From NCBI RefSeq assembly GCF_019469265.1, contig NZ_CP048268.1, positions 651,501-715,500 of the forward strand: a DNA stretch of 64,000 bases. The letters are read 5' to 3'. A program made the translations under genes and the position numbers. This stretch comes from Lactobacillus panisapium. Its GTDB lineage: Bacteria > Bacillota > Bacilli > Lactobacillales > Lactobacillaceae. This document shows, piece by piece, positions 16,811 through 25,627 of the stretch (positions are counted from its first letter, which is position 1; each line of letters begins with the position of its first letter). Below the pieces are notes generated by a model, which saw only the letters and a list, made by a program, of their open reading frames with translations, was not told the DNA's origin and ran no database searches.

Positions 16811-18139
16811 ATGAGTCGATTAGTTGCTTGGTTAGAGGACTATCTTTTGCCTTTGGCAAATAAATTGGGTCAGACTACCTGGCTGGTTGCCTTGCGCGAC
16901 GCCTTTGTTTCGGTAATGCCGATCACTATTGCCGGCTCAATTGCGGTTCTAGTTAAAAGCTTAATCGAAGCTGCCAAAATCAACTTGGGATGGAAAACAT
17001 TTGCTTGGATAATGCAGCCATTAATGCTAGTTAGTGATGTGGTTTGGCGTGGGACTTTTGCTTTATTTGCCTTATTTTTGTCAATGTCATTAGGCTATCA
17101 TTTAGCCAAAAGCATGGAGGTAGATCCAATTGCGGGTGCGATTGTTTCGCTGTCATCGTTAGCGATGAGTATTGCCAACCTAACTAAATATCACATAGGT
17201 GGAAAAATGGTTTTACTCCATCATTCCTTTGATATTTCCCAGTTCTCGACGACCGGAATTTTTACCGCCATTTTATTTGGAACAATTGGTGTTTCAATTT
17301 TTGCACTTTGTGTAAAAGCTCGTTTTAAACTTAATCTAACGACAACCTTGCCCTATGCAGAACAGATGGCACTGGATTCACTAATTCCAGCAATCATTGC
17401 TATTTTTTGTGTGGGAATGATTAATTTTGCTTTTCAAACTATTACCGGGACCTTTTTTGGCAATTGGCTGCTGCATTCCATTCAAACGCCGCTAGTAAAA
17501 CTAGGCCAGGGCTTTGGCATGGTACTTTTGGTGACTTTATTAGTGCAGGTTTTTGCCTTTTTCGGCATTAATGGCTTAGGAGTGTGGGCGCCACTACTTG
17601 ATTCTATTTGGCTGACAGCACAAAATGTTAACGTAACCGCGGTGCGTAACGGTAAACCAGCTTCTTTTATTTGGGTTCGCGGTTCCTTTGATTCTTTTGC
17701 TTGGTTTGGTGGCGCTGGCGGCACCTTAATGTTAATTGTGGCAATTTTGCTTTTTTCAAAAAGAAGTGATTACCGCACTATTGCTAAAGTGGCCCTTGCT
17801 CCGGGTGTTTTTAACATTAATGAGCCGATTGTCTTGGGCTTACCAGTTGTTTTGAACCCAGTTTATTTCATCCCGTTTGTTTTAGCACCGGTTGTCAACG
17901 TTGCGTTTTCATATTGGGTAACTTTAATGGGACTAGTTAACCCGGTTCAAGCGGCTGTGCCTGGAATCGTGCCCCCGATTATCGGACCATTTTTGGCCTG
18001 TAATTATGATTGGCGTGCCATCGTTTTGTGTATTGTTAACATGCTTATTGCTCTGGCAATTTGGACGCCTTTTGTTTTCGCGGCTGATAAAATTGCCGAC
18101 ACTAACAATCCAGAACCATATTTTACACGGCAATATTAA
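16811..18139 (+). CDS. PTS EIIC, lactose/cellobiose (CelB) family
   Basis: 442 residues with about ten hydrophobic helices. Family signs are SVMPITIAGSIAVLVKS near the start, GLGVWAPLLDSIW, SFDSFAWFGGAGGTL, and the substrate-loop APGVFNINEPIVLGLPVVLNP. This family imports beta-glucosides, cellobiose, chitobiose or lactose as phosphates. No EIIA, EIIB or phospho-glycosidase is adjacent, so it must use partners encoded elsewhere. It starts two bases after the helicase stop with AGAAGGAG as ribosome site. An operon with a helicase and a GH25-like protein is unusual; the substrate is unknown. Confidence 0.88.
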   Translation: MSRLVAWLEDYLLPLANKLGQTTWLVALRDAFVSVMPITIAGSIAVLVKSLIEAAKINLGWKTFAWIMQPLMLVSDVVWRGTFALFALFLSMSLGYHLAKSMEVDPIAGAIVSLSSLAMSIANLTKYHIGGKMVLLHHSFDISQFSTTGIFTAILFGTIGVSIFALCVKARFKLNLTTTLPYAEQMALDSLIPAIIAIFCVGMINFAFQTITGTFFGNWLLHSIQTPLVKLGQGFGMVLLVTLLVQVFAFFGINGLGVWAPLLDSIWLTAQNVNVTAVRNGKPASFIWVRGSFDSFAWFGGAGGTLMLIVAILLFSKRSDYRTIAKVALAPGVFNINEPIVLGLPVVLNPVYFIPFVLAPVVNVAFSYWVTLMGLVNPVQAAVPGIVPPIIGPFLACNYDWRAIVLCIVNMLIALAIWTPFVFAADKIADTNNPEPYFTRQY

Positions 18140-18192
18140 TTACTAAAAAAATTGGCTTTTATCAATTAAATTTGGTAAAGTTAATTTACTAC

Positions 18193-18265
18193 GACCCTGT
18201 AGTTCATCTGGATAGAACAATGGTCTCCTAAACCGTAGAGGTGAGTTCGAATCTCACCGGGGTCA
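18193..18265 (+). tRNA. tRNA-Arg (anticodon CCU)
   Basis: Cloverleaf reads directly: acceptor GACCCTG with CGGGGTC, D stem GTTC/GAAC, anticodon stem ATGGT/ACCGT with loop CTCCTAA (anticodon CCT in DNA), T arm GTGAG-TTCGAAT-CTCAC, discriminator A. CCA is not encoded. It reads AGG codons. Confidence 0.95.
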
Positions 18266-18286
18266 TTACTTACAAAAGATAAGCGA

Positions 18287-18320
18287 TAAACTGAATTTAT
18301 TAAAAATTCAGTTTTTTTGT
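18287..18320 (+). terminator. Terminator after tRNA-Arg
   Basis: AAACTGAATTT pairs with AAATTCAGTTT, followed by a T run. Confidence 0.85.
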
Positions 18321-18412
18321 ACTAAATTTTCTCATCATGCAAAGCAATTGATCAATTTTTTAATCTATGCTGCTTAAAAACTGCTGAATTTAATTGATCT
18401 ACCTCAAAATGC

Positions 18413-18467
18413 AAAAATGCTCCCACTAATTGAGTCTGAAATCTCAATTGTGTGGGGGCATTTTTTA
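18413..18467. terminator. Large bidirectional terminator
   Basis: AAATGC-CCCAC..ATTGAG pairs with CTCAAT..GTGGG-GCATTT, with T runs on both strands. It mainly serves the minus-strand GntR gene. Confidence 0.8.
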
Positions 18468-18504
18468 TTTAATAAAAAGCTATTACTTAAAGCATTTTCT
18501 AAAG

Positions 18505-19189
18505 TTAGATGTTGGTATTTGTAAAGTAATCGGGAAACTCAGCAATTACGGCCTTTTCCTCTTCTAGTGCACGTTCTAAATGCCGTTTAGTGAATTGAGC
18601 AACTTGCTTAACATCGTTTTTTAAAACGGCTTTTAAAATATTTTCGTGATCGGTGATTAATTCGTTTAAGGAAAGCTGGTTAACAATCAGGCTTAAAAAG
18701 CGATACCGATCAAATTGAACGTTGATCGTTTTAATCCAACTCCAAACTTCCTCGTGGTTAGTTAGTTGGTAAAAAAAGTGATGAAATTCATTGTCTAAGT
18801 CTAGAAATAAATTTAGATCTTCAATAGTCATTGCCTTATCTTGATTTTGTAGATTTATTTCAAGTGAAATTCTTTCAGAATCTGACATGGTGATCTCTGC
18901 TGCTTGTTTCATAATTTCCTGTTCAATGCTAGTTCTGACAAACCTTGCATCCCGTACAGCTTTTAGATCAATTTTAGAAATATATGTCCCAGATTGGGGA
19001 ATAATATCGATTAACTGTTCTTGTCTTAGCCGCAATAGAGCTTCTCTAATAGGAGTTCGACCAATTTTTAAATCAGCTGCAATTATTTTTTCCGATATCC
19101 GACTTCCAGGTTTATAAATCGTCTTAATAATTTTTTGAGAAATCAGGTCATAAGCCTTGATCCGTTAAATTGCTTTGTCGTTTAAGCAT
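18505..19189 (-). pseudogene. GntR/FCD-family regulator, frameshifted near its start
   Basis: The C-terminal FCD domain and the HTH (KIGRTPIREALLRLRQ) are open and similar to the intact regulator at 27450 (shared PQSGTYISKI). Upstream of the HTH, no start codon exists in this frame before a stop. The likely start is ATG at 19189-19187; its frame reads MLKRQSNLTDQ and then, if one G at 19155-19156 is removed, continues as AYDLISQKIIKTIYKPGS. So a one-base insertion splits start from body. It would be the local regulator of the divergent reductase gene, sensing a uronate or hexonate through its FCD domain. It is either inactive, rescued by slippage or an unusual start, or a sequencing error. 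Confidence 0.7.
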
Positions 19190-19326
19190 CTATGCGTTGT
19201 CACATACCTTTCATCAATGAGTTCTACTTCAAATGGGTTTATTTAATTTATTAGTATAGCACTAATAGCGGGGTTCTTGGTAAATGTCTCTGAGTCAGAA
19301 AAGCTAATTTTACGCCAAAAAAGCGC

Positions 19327-19355
19327 TTGCTTTTATAAAAATAAGCGCTTACAAT
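19327..19355 (+). promoter_or_regulatory. Promoter of the first reductase gene with overlapping cre
   Basis: TTGCTT (19327-19332), a 17-base spacer and TACAAT (19350-19355). A cre, read on the minus strand as TGTAAGCGCTTATT (19340-19353), covers the spacer and the -10; it misses the consensus only at the last two bases. Confidence 0.65.
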
Positions 19356-19365
19356 GAAAACTAAC

Positions 19366-19391
19366 TAATATTTTAAAATATTAATATATCA
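19366..19391. promoter_or_regulatory. AT-rich palindrome, probable GntR operator
   Basis: A perfect 18-base palindrome (TAATATTTTAAAATATTA, 19366-19383) runs into TAATATATCA, the element also found at 28347-28356. It lies just downstream of the promoter, as at the other two uronate promoters. Confidence 0.5.
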
Positions 19392-19412
19392 GTTTTAAGG
19401 AAGGAATTAGCT

Positions 19413-21062
19413 ATGTTCAAATTATCTGATAATTATCTGGCAAAAGATAATTTATTTGGTAAATCTGGTGTCAGAGTCCCGCAATATGATCAGGCCTCTA
19501 TGAAAATGAATACCAGCAAGCACCCAATTTGGGTTCATTTCGGTGGTGGCAACTTATTTAGAGCTTTTCATGCTGTGATTGCTCAAGAATTACTTAATGA
19601 AAATGAATTGAAAAGCGGCATTATCGTCGCTGAAACTTATGATCCTGAAGTCATTTCAAAGATTTATCAAAAATGTGGCGGTCGCCATTTGAGCGTTGTG
19701 ATGAAATCTGATAACACGCTTGAAAAGGAGCTGATTGCCAGTATTGCACAGGCGATTTACTGCAACAAGACTAGCCAAGAAGGCTGGCAGCAAATGGCGC
19801 AGATTTTTGAAAATCCTTCACTGCAGCTAGTCACTTTTTCTTTTACGGAGAAGGGCTACAAGTTAGATGATGGCAACGGCAATTTAACTAGTAATGCAAA
19901 AGCGGATATGCAAAACGATCCCGAAGAAGCAGTGACAAACATGGGAATAATTGCCAGACTGCTTTATCGCCGGTATTTAGCAGGGCAATATCCAATTGCA
20001 CTAGTGTCCACGGATAATTTTTCCCAAAATGGTTTGGAATTACAGCAGGAGATTATGAAAATTGCTAATGGCTGGCGAGAAAATAAGCAGGTTGATCAGG
20101 GCTTCATTACTTATTTAGAGAATGAAAGGTTAGTGTCATTTCCGTGGACAATGATTGACCGCATTACTCCTAATCCATCGCTGTCCGTTGGTTGCCGATT
20201 AAAAGCAGAAGGATTTGAGGATAGTGCGTTAGTTCATACCAAAAAGGGTACTAATATTGCAACTTTTACCAATACAGAAGAAACCCATTATCTAGTAATT
20301 GAAGACAACTTTCCCAATGGTCGGCCTTGCCTTGAGAAAGCGGGAGTGATTATGACTGACCAGCAAACAGTAAATGATGCGGACCAAATGAAGGTAACTG
20401 CTTGTTTAAACCCGTTGCATACCTCTTTAGCAATCATAGGGTGTCTATTAGGGTATGACACAATTGCAACGGAAATGCAGGATGAAGATTTGAAGCGTTT
20501 CATTGTCAATTTAGGCTACGGAGAAGACTTGCCTGTCGTGCGTGATCCTCAAATTATTAATCCTCGCAAATTTATTAGTGAATTAATCACTAAGCGGCTG
20601 CCGAACAAAAATATTCCTGATACACCGCAAAGAATTGCTAGTGATACTTCACAAAAAATCGCGATTAGATTTGGTGTAACTATTCAGCATTATGTTACCA
20701 ATCCGAATTTAGATGTTAAGCAATTACGTTTTATTCCATTTATATTAGCAGCTTGGTGTAGGTATCTAATGGCGATTGATGACGAAAGCAAACAGTTTAC
20801 TCCTAGCCCGGATCCATTATATCAGCAGTTGCATTCGCAGGTTGCTGCAATCAAATTAGGTGATTCTAATCAAGATAAAGTGCACCAGGCATTGGCACCA
20901 ATTTTAACGAACCAAGAAATTTTTGGTAACAACTTAATTGAAATTGGCTTGGGAGAAATCATTGAGCGAGATTTTTTACAACTAATTAGGGAAAAAGGAG
21001 CAGTTAGACAGGAATTACACCATTTAGTCACACAGCATAGTTATGCGTTGCGGGACCACTAA
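19413..21062 (+). CDS. Fructuronate/tagaturonate reductase-type dehydrogenase (mannitol dehydrogenase family), paralogue 1
   Basis: 549 residues, a long-chain NAD-dependent polyol dehydrogenase. It has the N-terminal nucleotide-binding block VHFGGGNLFRAFHA, ALVSTDNFSQNG, the FPWTMIDRITPNPS segment with conserved catalytic-domain residues, NDADQMKVTACLNPLHTS with the active lysine, and PNKNIPDTPQRIASDTSQKI. It closely resembles the second copy at 25628-27259, including long identical stretches. Family members reduce fructuronate to mannonate or tagaturonate to altronate. It stands first before a hexonate-type dehydrogenase and transporter, so it may work in a different branch from copy 2, but no altronate dehydratase is present. 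Ribosome site AAGGAAGG. Confidence 0.85.
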   Translation: MFKLSDNYLAKDNLFGKSGVRVPQYDQASMKMNTSKHPIWVHFGGGNLFRAFHAVIAQELLNENELKSGIIVAETYDPEVISKIYQKCGGRHLSVVMKSDNTLEKELIASIAQAIYCNKTSQEGWQQMAQIFENPSLQLVTFSFTEKGYKLDDGNGNLTSNAKADMQNDPEEAVTNMGIIARLLYRRYLAGQYPIALVSTDNFSQNGLELQQEIMKIANGWRENKQVDQGFITYLENERLVSFPWTMIDRITPNPSLSVGCRLKAEGFEDSALVHTKKGTNIATFTNTEETHYLVIEDNFPNGRPCLEKAGVIMTDQQTVNDADQMKVTACLNPLHTSLAIIGCLLGYDTIATEMQDEDLKRFIVNLGYGEDLPVVRDPQIINPRKFISELITKRLPNKNIPDTPQRIASDTSQKIAIRFGVTIQHYVTNPNLDVKQLRFIPFILAAWCRYLMAIDDESKQFTPSPDPLYQQLHSQVAAIKLGDSNQDKVHQALAPILTNQEIFGNNLIEIGLGEIIERDFLQLIREKGAVRQELHHLVTQHSYALRDH

Positions 21063-21418
21063 AAGGAGGCGATCAAGGAAAAAACTACTTGCTAAAATGC
21101 TTTCTTAATGCAGTTGTTCCAATTTGGCGAAAAGAGCACGACATTATATGACTATTTGTTTGCTTAATCTAATGCTTTTACCTATGTGAGTATCATTATT
21201 AGCTAAAATTGCTGTGAATACGCGTAAAACTTCACCTTACTATTTTTACTTATTATAGACAGTGATTCTAATGAAAATGGCCATTAGAGTGTTTTAGCAA
21301 TGAACTAAAAATTAGTTAAAAATCGTAGAGCTGTTTTTAAGCTCAAGGCAAATTGTTTTTACCAGAGTCAAGAAAACAGCTGGGAAATTGTTAAAAATAC
21401 TTTTTTAAGGAGGATATT
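21063..21418. other. Intergenic stretch with an orphan ribosome site
   Basis: AAAAGGAGG follows the reductase stop directly but no reading frame starts behind it, as if a gene had been deleted. The rest has many stops in all frames. The promoter of the next gene should lie in the last 150 bases; I could not fix it. Confidence 0.35.
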
Positions 21419-22441
21419 ATGTTAGCAGTTCGTGTATATGGTAAAGAAGATATGAGAGTCGTTGATGTGCCTAAACCAACAATTGATAACCCAACAGATA
21501 TTATTGTTAAGGTCAAAGCCGTCGGCATCTGTGGGAGTGATAAAGCAATTTACAATGGTTCAAATCCATTCGTTGAACTTCCACGGGTAATGGGACATGA
21601 ATTTGTTGGTGAAATCGCCGAAACGGGTAAAGAAGTTACTGAATTTACAATTGGTGATCATGTGGTAGTGGAGCCAATTAGTTATGACGGTAAATGCTAT
21701 GCTTGCAGACAGCATATGCCTAACGCTTGCGCCAATTTAAAAGTATTGGGTGTGCACCAAGACGGTGGTATGCAGGAATATATTAAAGTGCCAGCAAAGC
21801 AACTTCATCACATTAATAAGAGTGTTCCTTGGACAACAGCGGTTCTTTCAGAACCATATACGATTGCAGGTAATGCAACAACTAGAGGTGAAGTTGGCTT
21901 AAGTAAAACAGTTGTGATTCAGGGCGCAGGTACTATTGGACAATTATCTTTAAAAGTTGCAAAAGCCAAGGGTGCCAATGTTTTGATTTCGGATGTTGCC
22001 CAAGAAAAATTAGCTTTTGCAAAAGAAAATGGTGCTGATGAGATTGTTAACGTTAAAAATGAAGATTTAGTTGAAAAAGTTAAGCAATGGACTAATGGGG
22101 CAATGGCAAATGTTGTTATTGATGCGGTTGGAGCACCTTCAACTTTCAAGTCATGTTTAGAGATAGCCGGTGTGGCAGGACGAGTTGTGCCAATGGGGTT
22201 CTCAACTGCACCGGTAACAATTACCCAACAGCCAATTATGCAGAAGCAATTGACTATCTGTGGTTCGCGGCACCAAACTTTTCAGTTTGAACCAATAATT
22301 CATGCCATTGAAGACAACAAATTGGGCGATGATGGCATGGTAAACCAGAAGTTTAATATTAAAGATGCTCAAAAAGCAATGGATTTAATGAATAATGATC
22401 CAGACAAAGCGAGAAAGATTGTTCTTTTATTCGATAACTAG
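21419..22441 (+). CDS. Zinc-dependent alcohol dehydrogenase, hexonate 5-dehydrogenase-like
   Basis: 340 residues, medium-chain dehydrogenase. It keeps the catalytic zinc motif CGSDKAIYN with GHEFVGE, the structural zinc-type loop CYACRQHMPNAC (reduced cysteine set), and the NAD-binding GAGTIGQLSL. The block VLGVHQDGGMQEYIKVP resembles E. coli YjjN (LgoD), which oxidises L-galactonate to tagaturonate. With a uronate reductase upstream and an organic-acid transporter downstream, oxidation of an imported hexonate (L-galactonate or L-gulonate) to a keto-uronate is a reasonable guess. Galactitol- or sorbitol-type substrates are the alternative. Ribosome site AAGGAGG. Confidence 0.8.
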   Translation: MLAVRVYGKEDMRVVDVPKPTIDNPTDIIVKVKAVGICGSDKAIYNGSNPFVELPRVMGHEFVGEIAETGKEVTEFTIGDHVVVEPISYDGKCYACRQHMPNACANLKVLGVHQDGGMQEYIKVPAKQLHHINKSVPWTTAVLSEPYTIAGNATTRGEVGLSKTVVIQGAGTIGQLSLKVAKAKGANVLISDVAQEKLAFAKENGADEIVNVKNEDLVEKVKQWTNGAMANVVIDAVGAPSTFKSCLEIAGVAGRVVPMGFSTAPVTITQQPIMQKQLTICGSRHQTFQFEPIIHAIEDNKLGDDGMVNQKFNIKDAQKAMDLMNNDPDKARKIVLLFDN

Positions 22442-22470
22442 GCTAATTAATTGTAGTAATGGTAAATTTA

Positions 22471-22500
22471 TTGGCACATTCAAGTAAGCGCTTTTATAAG
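22471..22500 (+). promoter_or_regulatory. Promoter of the MHS transporter with overlapping cre
   Basis: TTGGCA (22471-22476), an 18-base spacer and TATAAG (22495-22500). The cre-like AGTAAGCGCTTTTA (22483-22496) covers the spacer and touches the -10; it differs from consensus at two positions. CcpA should repress. Confidence 0.5.
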
Positions 22501-22519
22501 CTACTTTTAGAGGATAAAA

Positions 22520-23959
22520 ATGGATAAACAAAATAAAGAGGTAACAATCGATAATAAAGAAATTATCAAAGTCACTGCAAGTGGGTGGCTAGGAACAGCA
22601 ATGGAATTTATGGACTTCCAGCTTTACTCACTTGCAGCTGCAATCGTTTTTAATGAAATCTTTTTTGATAATGAAGATCCTTCCATGGCCTTGATAATGG
22701 CAATGGGAACTTATGGCGCCGGTTATTGTGCAAGACTGCTAGGTGCCTGGTTTTTTGGTAGGCTAGGAGACAGAATTGGCCGTAGGGATGTCCTGTTTTT
22801 CACTATTGCCTTGATGGGAATAGCTTCAACTGGCATCGGATTTTTACCAACATATGCTCAAGTAGGTATTTTAGCCCCAATCGGATTAGTAATTCTAAGG
22901 ATCATTCAGGGATTCGGTGCTGGTGCAGAAATTAGTGGTGCTGGCATCATGACAGTTGAATTTGCGAAAAAAGAGAGCCGGGGATTTGTCGGTAGTTTCG
23001 TCTGCTTGGGCACTTCCACCGGAACACTAATTGCCAATGGCATTTGGACAATAATTTTAACGCATTGCACTCATGCACAACTGCTAACATGGGGTTGGAG
23101 AATACCGTTCTATGCTTCATTTGTGGTTATGATTGCTGCCATTTTAATTCGACTTTTTATTAAAGAGAGTCCAGTAATGGCACAAAAAAAGAAAGAATTG
23201 GCTCAATTACGCGAAGAATTAGCAGAACAAGCAGAAAAAGACCCAAGCAACAAGGAAAATGAAGAACAAGCTCTGAAAAAAGCTGAGCATACTAATTTTA
23301 AATCTTCGATGAAGAACTTTGTTTTAGCTGGTGGGTTAAGATTTGGTCAGGCCGGTAACAGTGGTCTAATGCAAACATATTTAGCAGCTTTTCTTGTCAC
23401 TTATCTTTCTGTTGCGCGAACTGTTCCAACTGATGCCAATATGATTGCATCAATCATTTCGTTTTTCACTATTCCTTTTGTCGGTTGGCTAGGAGATAAG
23501 TTTGGTAGAAGAACGATGTACCTAATTTTATCGGGCGCGATGGCAATATTTGCTATCCCAATGATGCTATTAATTAGTACTAGAAACACTCTGTTAATTA
23601 CAATCGCCATGATTATCGGGTTAAATGTTGGTGTGCAAGATTTATTTGCCCTGGAGAATATCATGATTCCTGAACTGTTTGGATCGCTTCACCGGATGAC
23701 TTTTTCATCATTAGCAAAAGAGATTGCTGGTCTTTTTGCTACCGGATTTGGCCCGGTGATAGCTGCCTCGCTGGTAGGAATGGCTCTGGGGAGTTGGTGG
23801 CCACTGGCACTGATGATGATCTTCTTTTCAGCAGTAACTTTTATCAGTGCTTGGCTATCGCCTAACACAAATAATCGTGATTTAAACGATTTGAATGATC
23901 CGGTAATAGATCGTCATGGTAAAAAGCGGCATTTCAATGAAACTAACGAGACGGTTTGA
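22520..23959 (+). CDS. MFS transporter, metabolite:H+ symporter (MHS) family
   Basis: 479 residues with 12 predicted helices. Helix 1 and the loop after helix 2 show the MHS pattern (GTAMEFMDFQLYSLAAAIVF, then GAWFFGRLGDRIGRRDVLF). Helix 4-5 has RIIQGFGAGAEISGAG, and the second half repeats WLGDKFGRRTM. A charged cytoplasmic loop (KKKELAQLREELAEQAEKD) separates the halves. MHS proteins bring in organic acids such as shikimate, citrate or sugar acids with protons. It lies next to the hexonate-type dehydrogenase and has its own cre-controlled promoter, so sugar-acid uptake is the likely job. Confidence 0.87.
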   Translation: MDKQNKEVTIDNKEIIKVTASGWLGTAMEFMDFQLYSLAAAIVFNEIFFDNEDPSMALIMAMGTYGAGYCARLLGAWFFGRLGDRIGRRDVLFFTIALMGIASTGIGFLPTYAQVGILAPIGLVILRIIQGFGAGAEISGAGIMTVEFAKKESRGFVGSFVCLGTSTGTLIANGIWTIILTHCTHAQLLTWGWRIPFYASFVVMIAAILIRLFIKESPVMAQKKKELAQLREELAEQAEKDPSNKENEEQALKKAEHTNFKSSMKNFVLAGGLRFGQAGNSGLMQTYLAAFLVTYLSVARTVPTDANMIASIISFFTIPFVGWLGDKFGRRTMYLILSGAMAIFAIPMMLLISTRNTLLITIAMIIGLNVGVQDLFALENIMIPELFGSLHRMTFSSLAKEIAGLFATGFGPVIAASLVGMALGSWWPLALMMIFFSAVTFISAWLSPNTNNRDLNDLNDPVIDRHGKKRHFNETNETV

Positions 23960-24010
23960 TAAAAAGTTGATCGTAGTCTCTAAAATACTTTGTAAATAAG
24001 AAAATAAATT

Positions 24011-24043
24011 AACCTCATGGTTCAACTAACTATGAGGTTATTT
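24011..24043 (+). terminator. Terminator after the MHS transporter
   Basis: AACCTCAT pairs with ATGAGGTT, followed by a short T-rich tail. Confidence 0.7.
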
Positions 24044-24399
24044 ATGTGGGTAAAACTATTGCGCATAAGCCTGACTACTAGTCAAAATTCGCCATCTTTT
24101 GCCGTAAATTAAGCTGGTCGTGGCGAGTTAGGGCGTTTTTGAATACCCATCATTAAATCCTTAGTAATAGGCACTAGGAACTAATCACTCAAGCTGCTAA
24201 CAACTTTTAAGGTATTATCAAAGAAACAGGTATGAATTATTGAGAAGTGAAACCACCTTGTACCAGGTATCCAGACGAAGAAAGCTAATCATAATTAATT
24301 TGTAATTGCTCACTATCTTGAGCTGGAACCTTGTTTTAGTTCTCGTTACTAAGAAATGATTTTTGAAGGAGAAATCTTTACTTAAAAATGCGTATAAAA
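24044..24399. other. Gene-free stretch between convergent genes
   Basis: No intact frame is seen. A ribosome-site-like GAAGGAG near 24366 has no gene behind it, and short open pieces around 24190-24240 have no recognisable product. It may be worn-out coding DNA. Confidence 0.3.
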
Positions 24400-24400
24400 A

Positions 24401-24456
24401 ATCCTGACGACGGAATACCTAGAAGGGAAATGTTGAATGATATTCATCGTCAGGAT
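24401..24456 (-). terminator. Terminator of the uxuB-uxuA operon
   Basis: A perfect 10-base inverted repeat, ATCCTGACGA and TCGTCAGGAT, with a 36-base loop; on the minus strand it is followed by TTTTTAT. It lies 66 bases past the uxuA stop. Confidence 0.65.
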
Positions 24457-24521
24457 TGATTAGAAATAGTTTTTAGTTTATGAGATGGTTTTTGATTATC
24501 TAAAAAAGGGGAAGTATTTTA

Positions 24522-25598
24522 TTATCGATGGTCTTTATTGATAGCCTCCCATAAGCCGTTAAGGTAGTTAATGCTCAATGCACGATCATATAGGCCATAT
24601 CCAGGACGGCCATTTTCATGCCAAATATCACGACCATGATCTGGACGAATATAGCCCTGATAATCATTGTCATATAATGCTTTCATTATTTCGTACATGT
24701 CTAATGAACCTTCACTGGATAATGCAGCTGATTCATGGAAGTCACCGTCATCGTTTATAAATTTAATGTTTCGTCCATGAATAAAGAAGACACGATCTTT
24801 AGCTGCAAATTCACGGATAATTGCGGGAACATCATTTTGCGGATTTTCACCTAAACTACCACAGCAAATGGTAAATCCATTGTATGGGGATTCGTGTAGC
24901 TGTTCAATTTTAAGCATATCATCTCGATTCTTATATATTCTTGGTAAGCCAAACAATTCACGTGGTGGGTCGTCAGGGTGCATAGCCATTCGAACATCGT
25001 ACTTTTCGCAAACAGGAATAATTGCATCTAAGAAATATTTTAGATTGGCTGTTAATTTTTCAGTATCGACATCTTTATACGCTGTCATCAGACGTTTAAT
25101 CTCAGCCATACGTTCAGGTTCCCATCCAGCTTGGACATAACCGTTTGAATTTTTTTGCATTGCATCCGCAATACTTTGCGGATCATCGGTAAGGTATTTT
25201 TGCTCAAAAGCCATTGCCGTTGAACCATCAGGTAAAAGATAATGTAAGTCAGTTCTAACCCAATCGAAGACAGGCATGAAGTTATAACAAATAACCTTAA
25301 CACCATATTCGGCTAAATTACGGATTGTTTCAATATAGTTTTCAATGTACTGGTCTCTGGTTGGCAGACCAATTTTGATATCATCGTGAATGTTAACAGA
25401 TTCAATCACTTCAAGCTTTAAGCCAGCTGCTTCGACCTCATCTTTTAGGTGTTTGATTTGGTCCTTCGGCCAAACCTCGCCGGCTGGTATGTCAAACAGA
25501 GTACCAACAACTTGAGAAACGCCAGGAATCTGCCGAATATCTGATAGGGTGATGGAATCGTTATTGTCGCCGTACCAGCGAAATCCCATGTTTTTCAT
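24522..25598 (-). CDS. uxuA: Mannonate dehydratase UxuA
   Basis: 358 residues, TIM barrel of the UxuA family. Visible features are MGFRWYGDNNDSITLSDIRQ cut at the start, LKLEVIESVNIHDDIK, CYNFMPVFDWVRTDL, the metal-site histidine region MAMHPDDPPRELFGLPRI, TICCGSLGEN, VFFIHGRNI and the C-terminal IRPDHGRDIWHENG. It dehydrates D-mannonate to 2-keto-3-deoxygluconate in the cytoplasm. It is the second gene of an operon with uxuB, 29 bases behind it. KDG kinase and KDPG aldolase, needed next, are not in this window. Confidence 0.95.
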   Translation of the reverse strand: MKNMGFRWYGDNNDSITLSDIRQIPGVSQVVGTLFDIPAGEVWPKDQIKHLKDEVEAAGLKLEVIESVNIHDDIKIGLPTRDQYIENYIETIRNLAEYGVKVICYNFMPVFDWVRTDLHYLLPDGSTAMAFEQKYLTDDPQSIADAMQKNSNGYVQAGWEPERMAEIKRLMTAYKDVDTEKLTANLKYFLDAIIPVCEKYDVRMAMHPDDPPRELFGLPRIYKNRDDMLKIEQLHESPYNGFTICCGSLGENPQNDVPAIIREFAAKDRVFFIHGRNIKFINDDGDFHESAALSSEGSLDMYEIMKALYDNDYQGYIRPDHGRDIWHENGRPGYGLYDRALSINYLNGLWEAINKDHR

Positions 25599-25627
25599 AA
25601 TTAAACTTCTTTCTTTAATTTGTCTTG

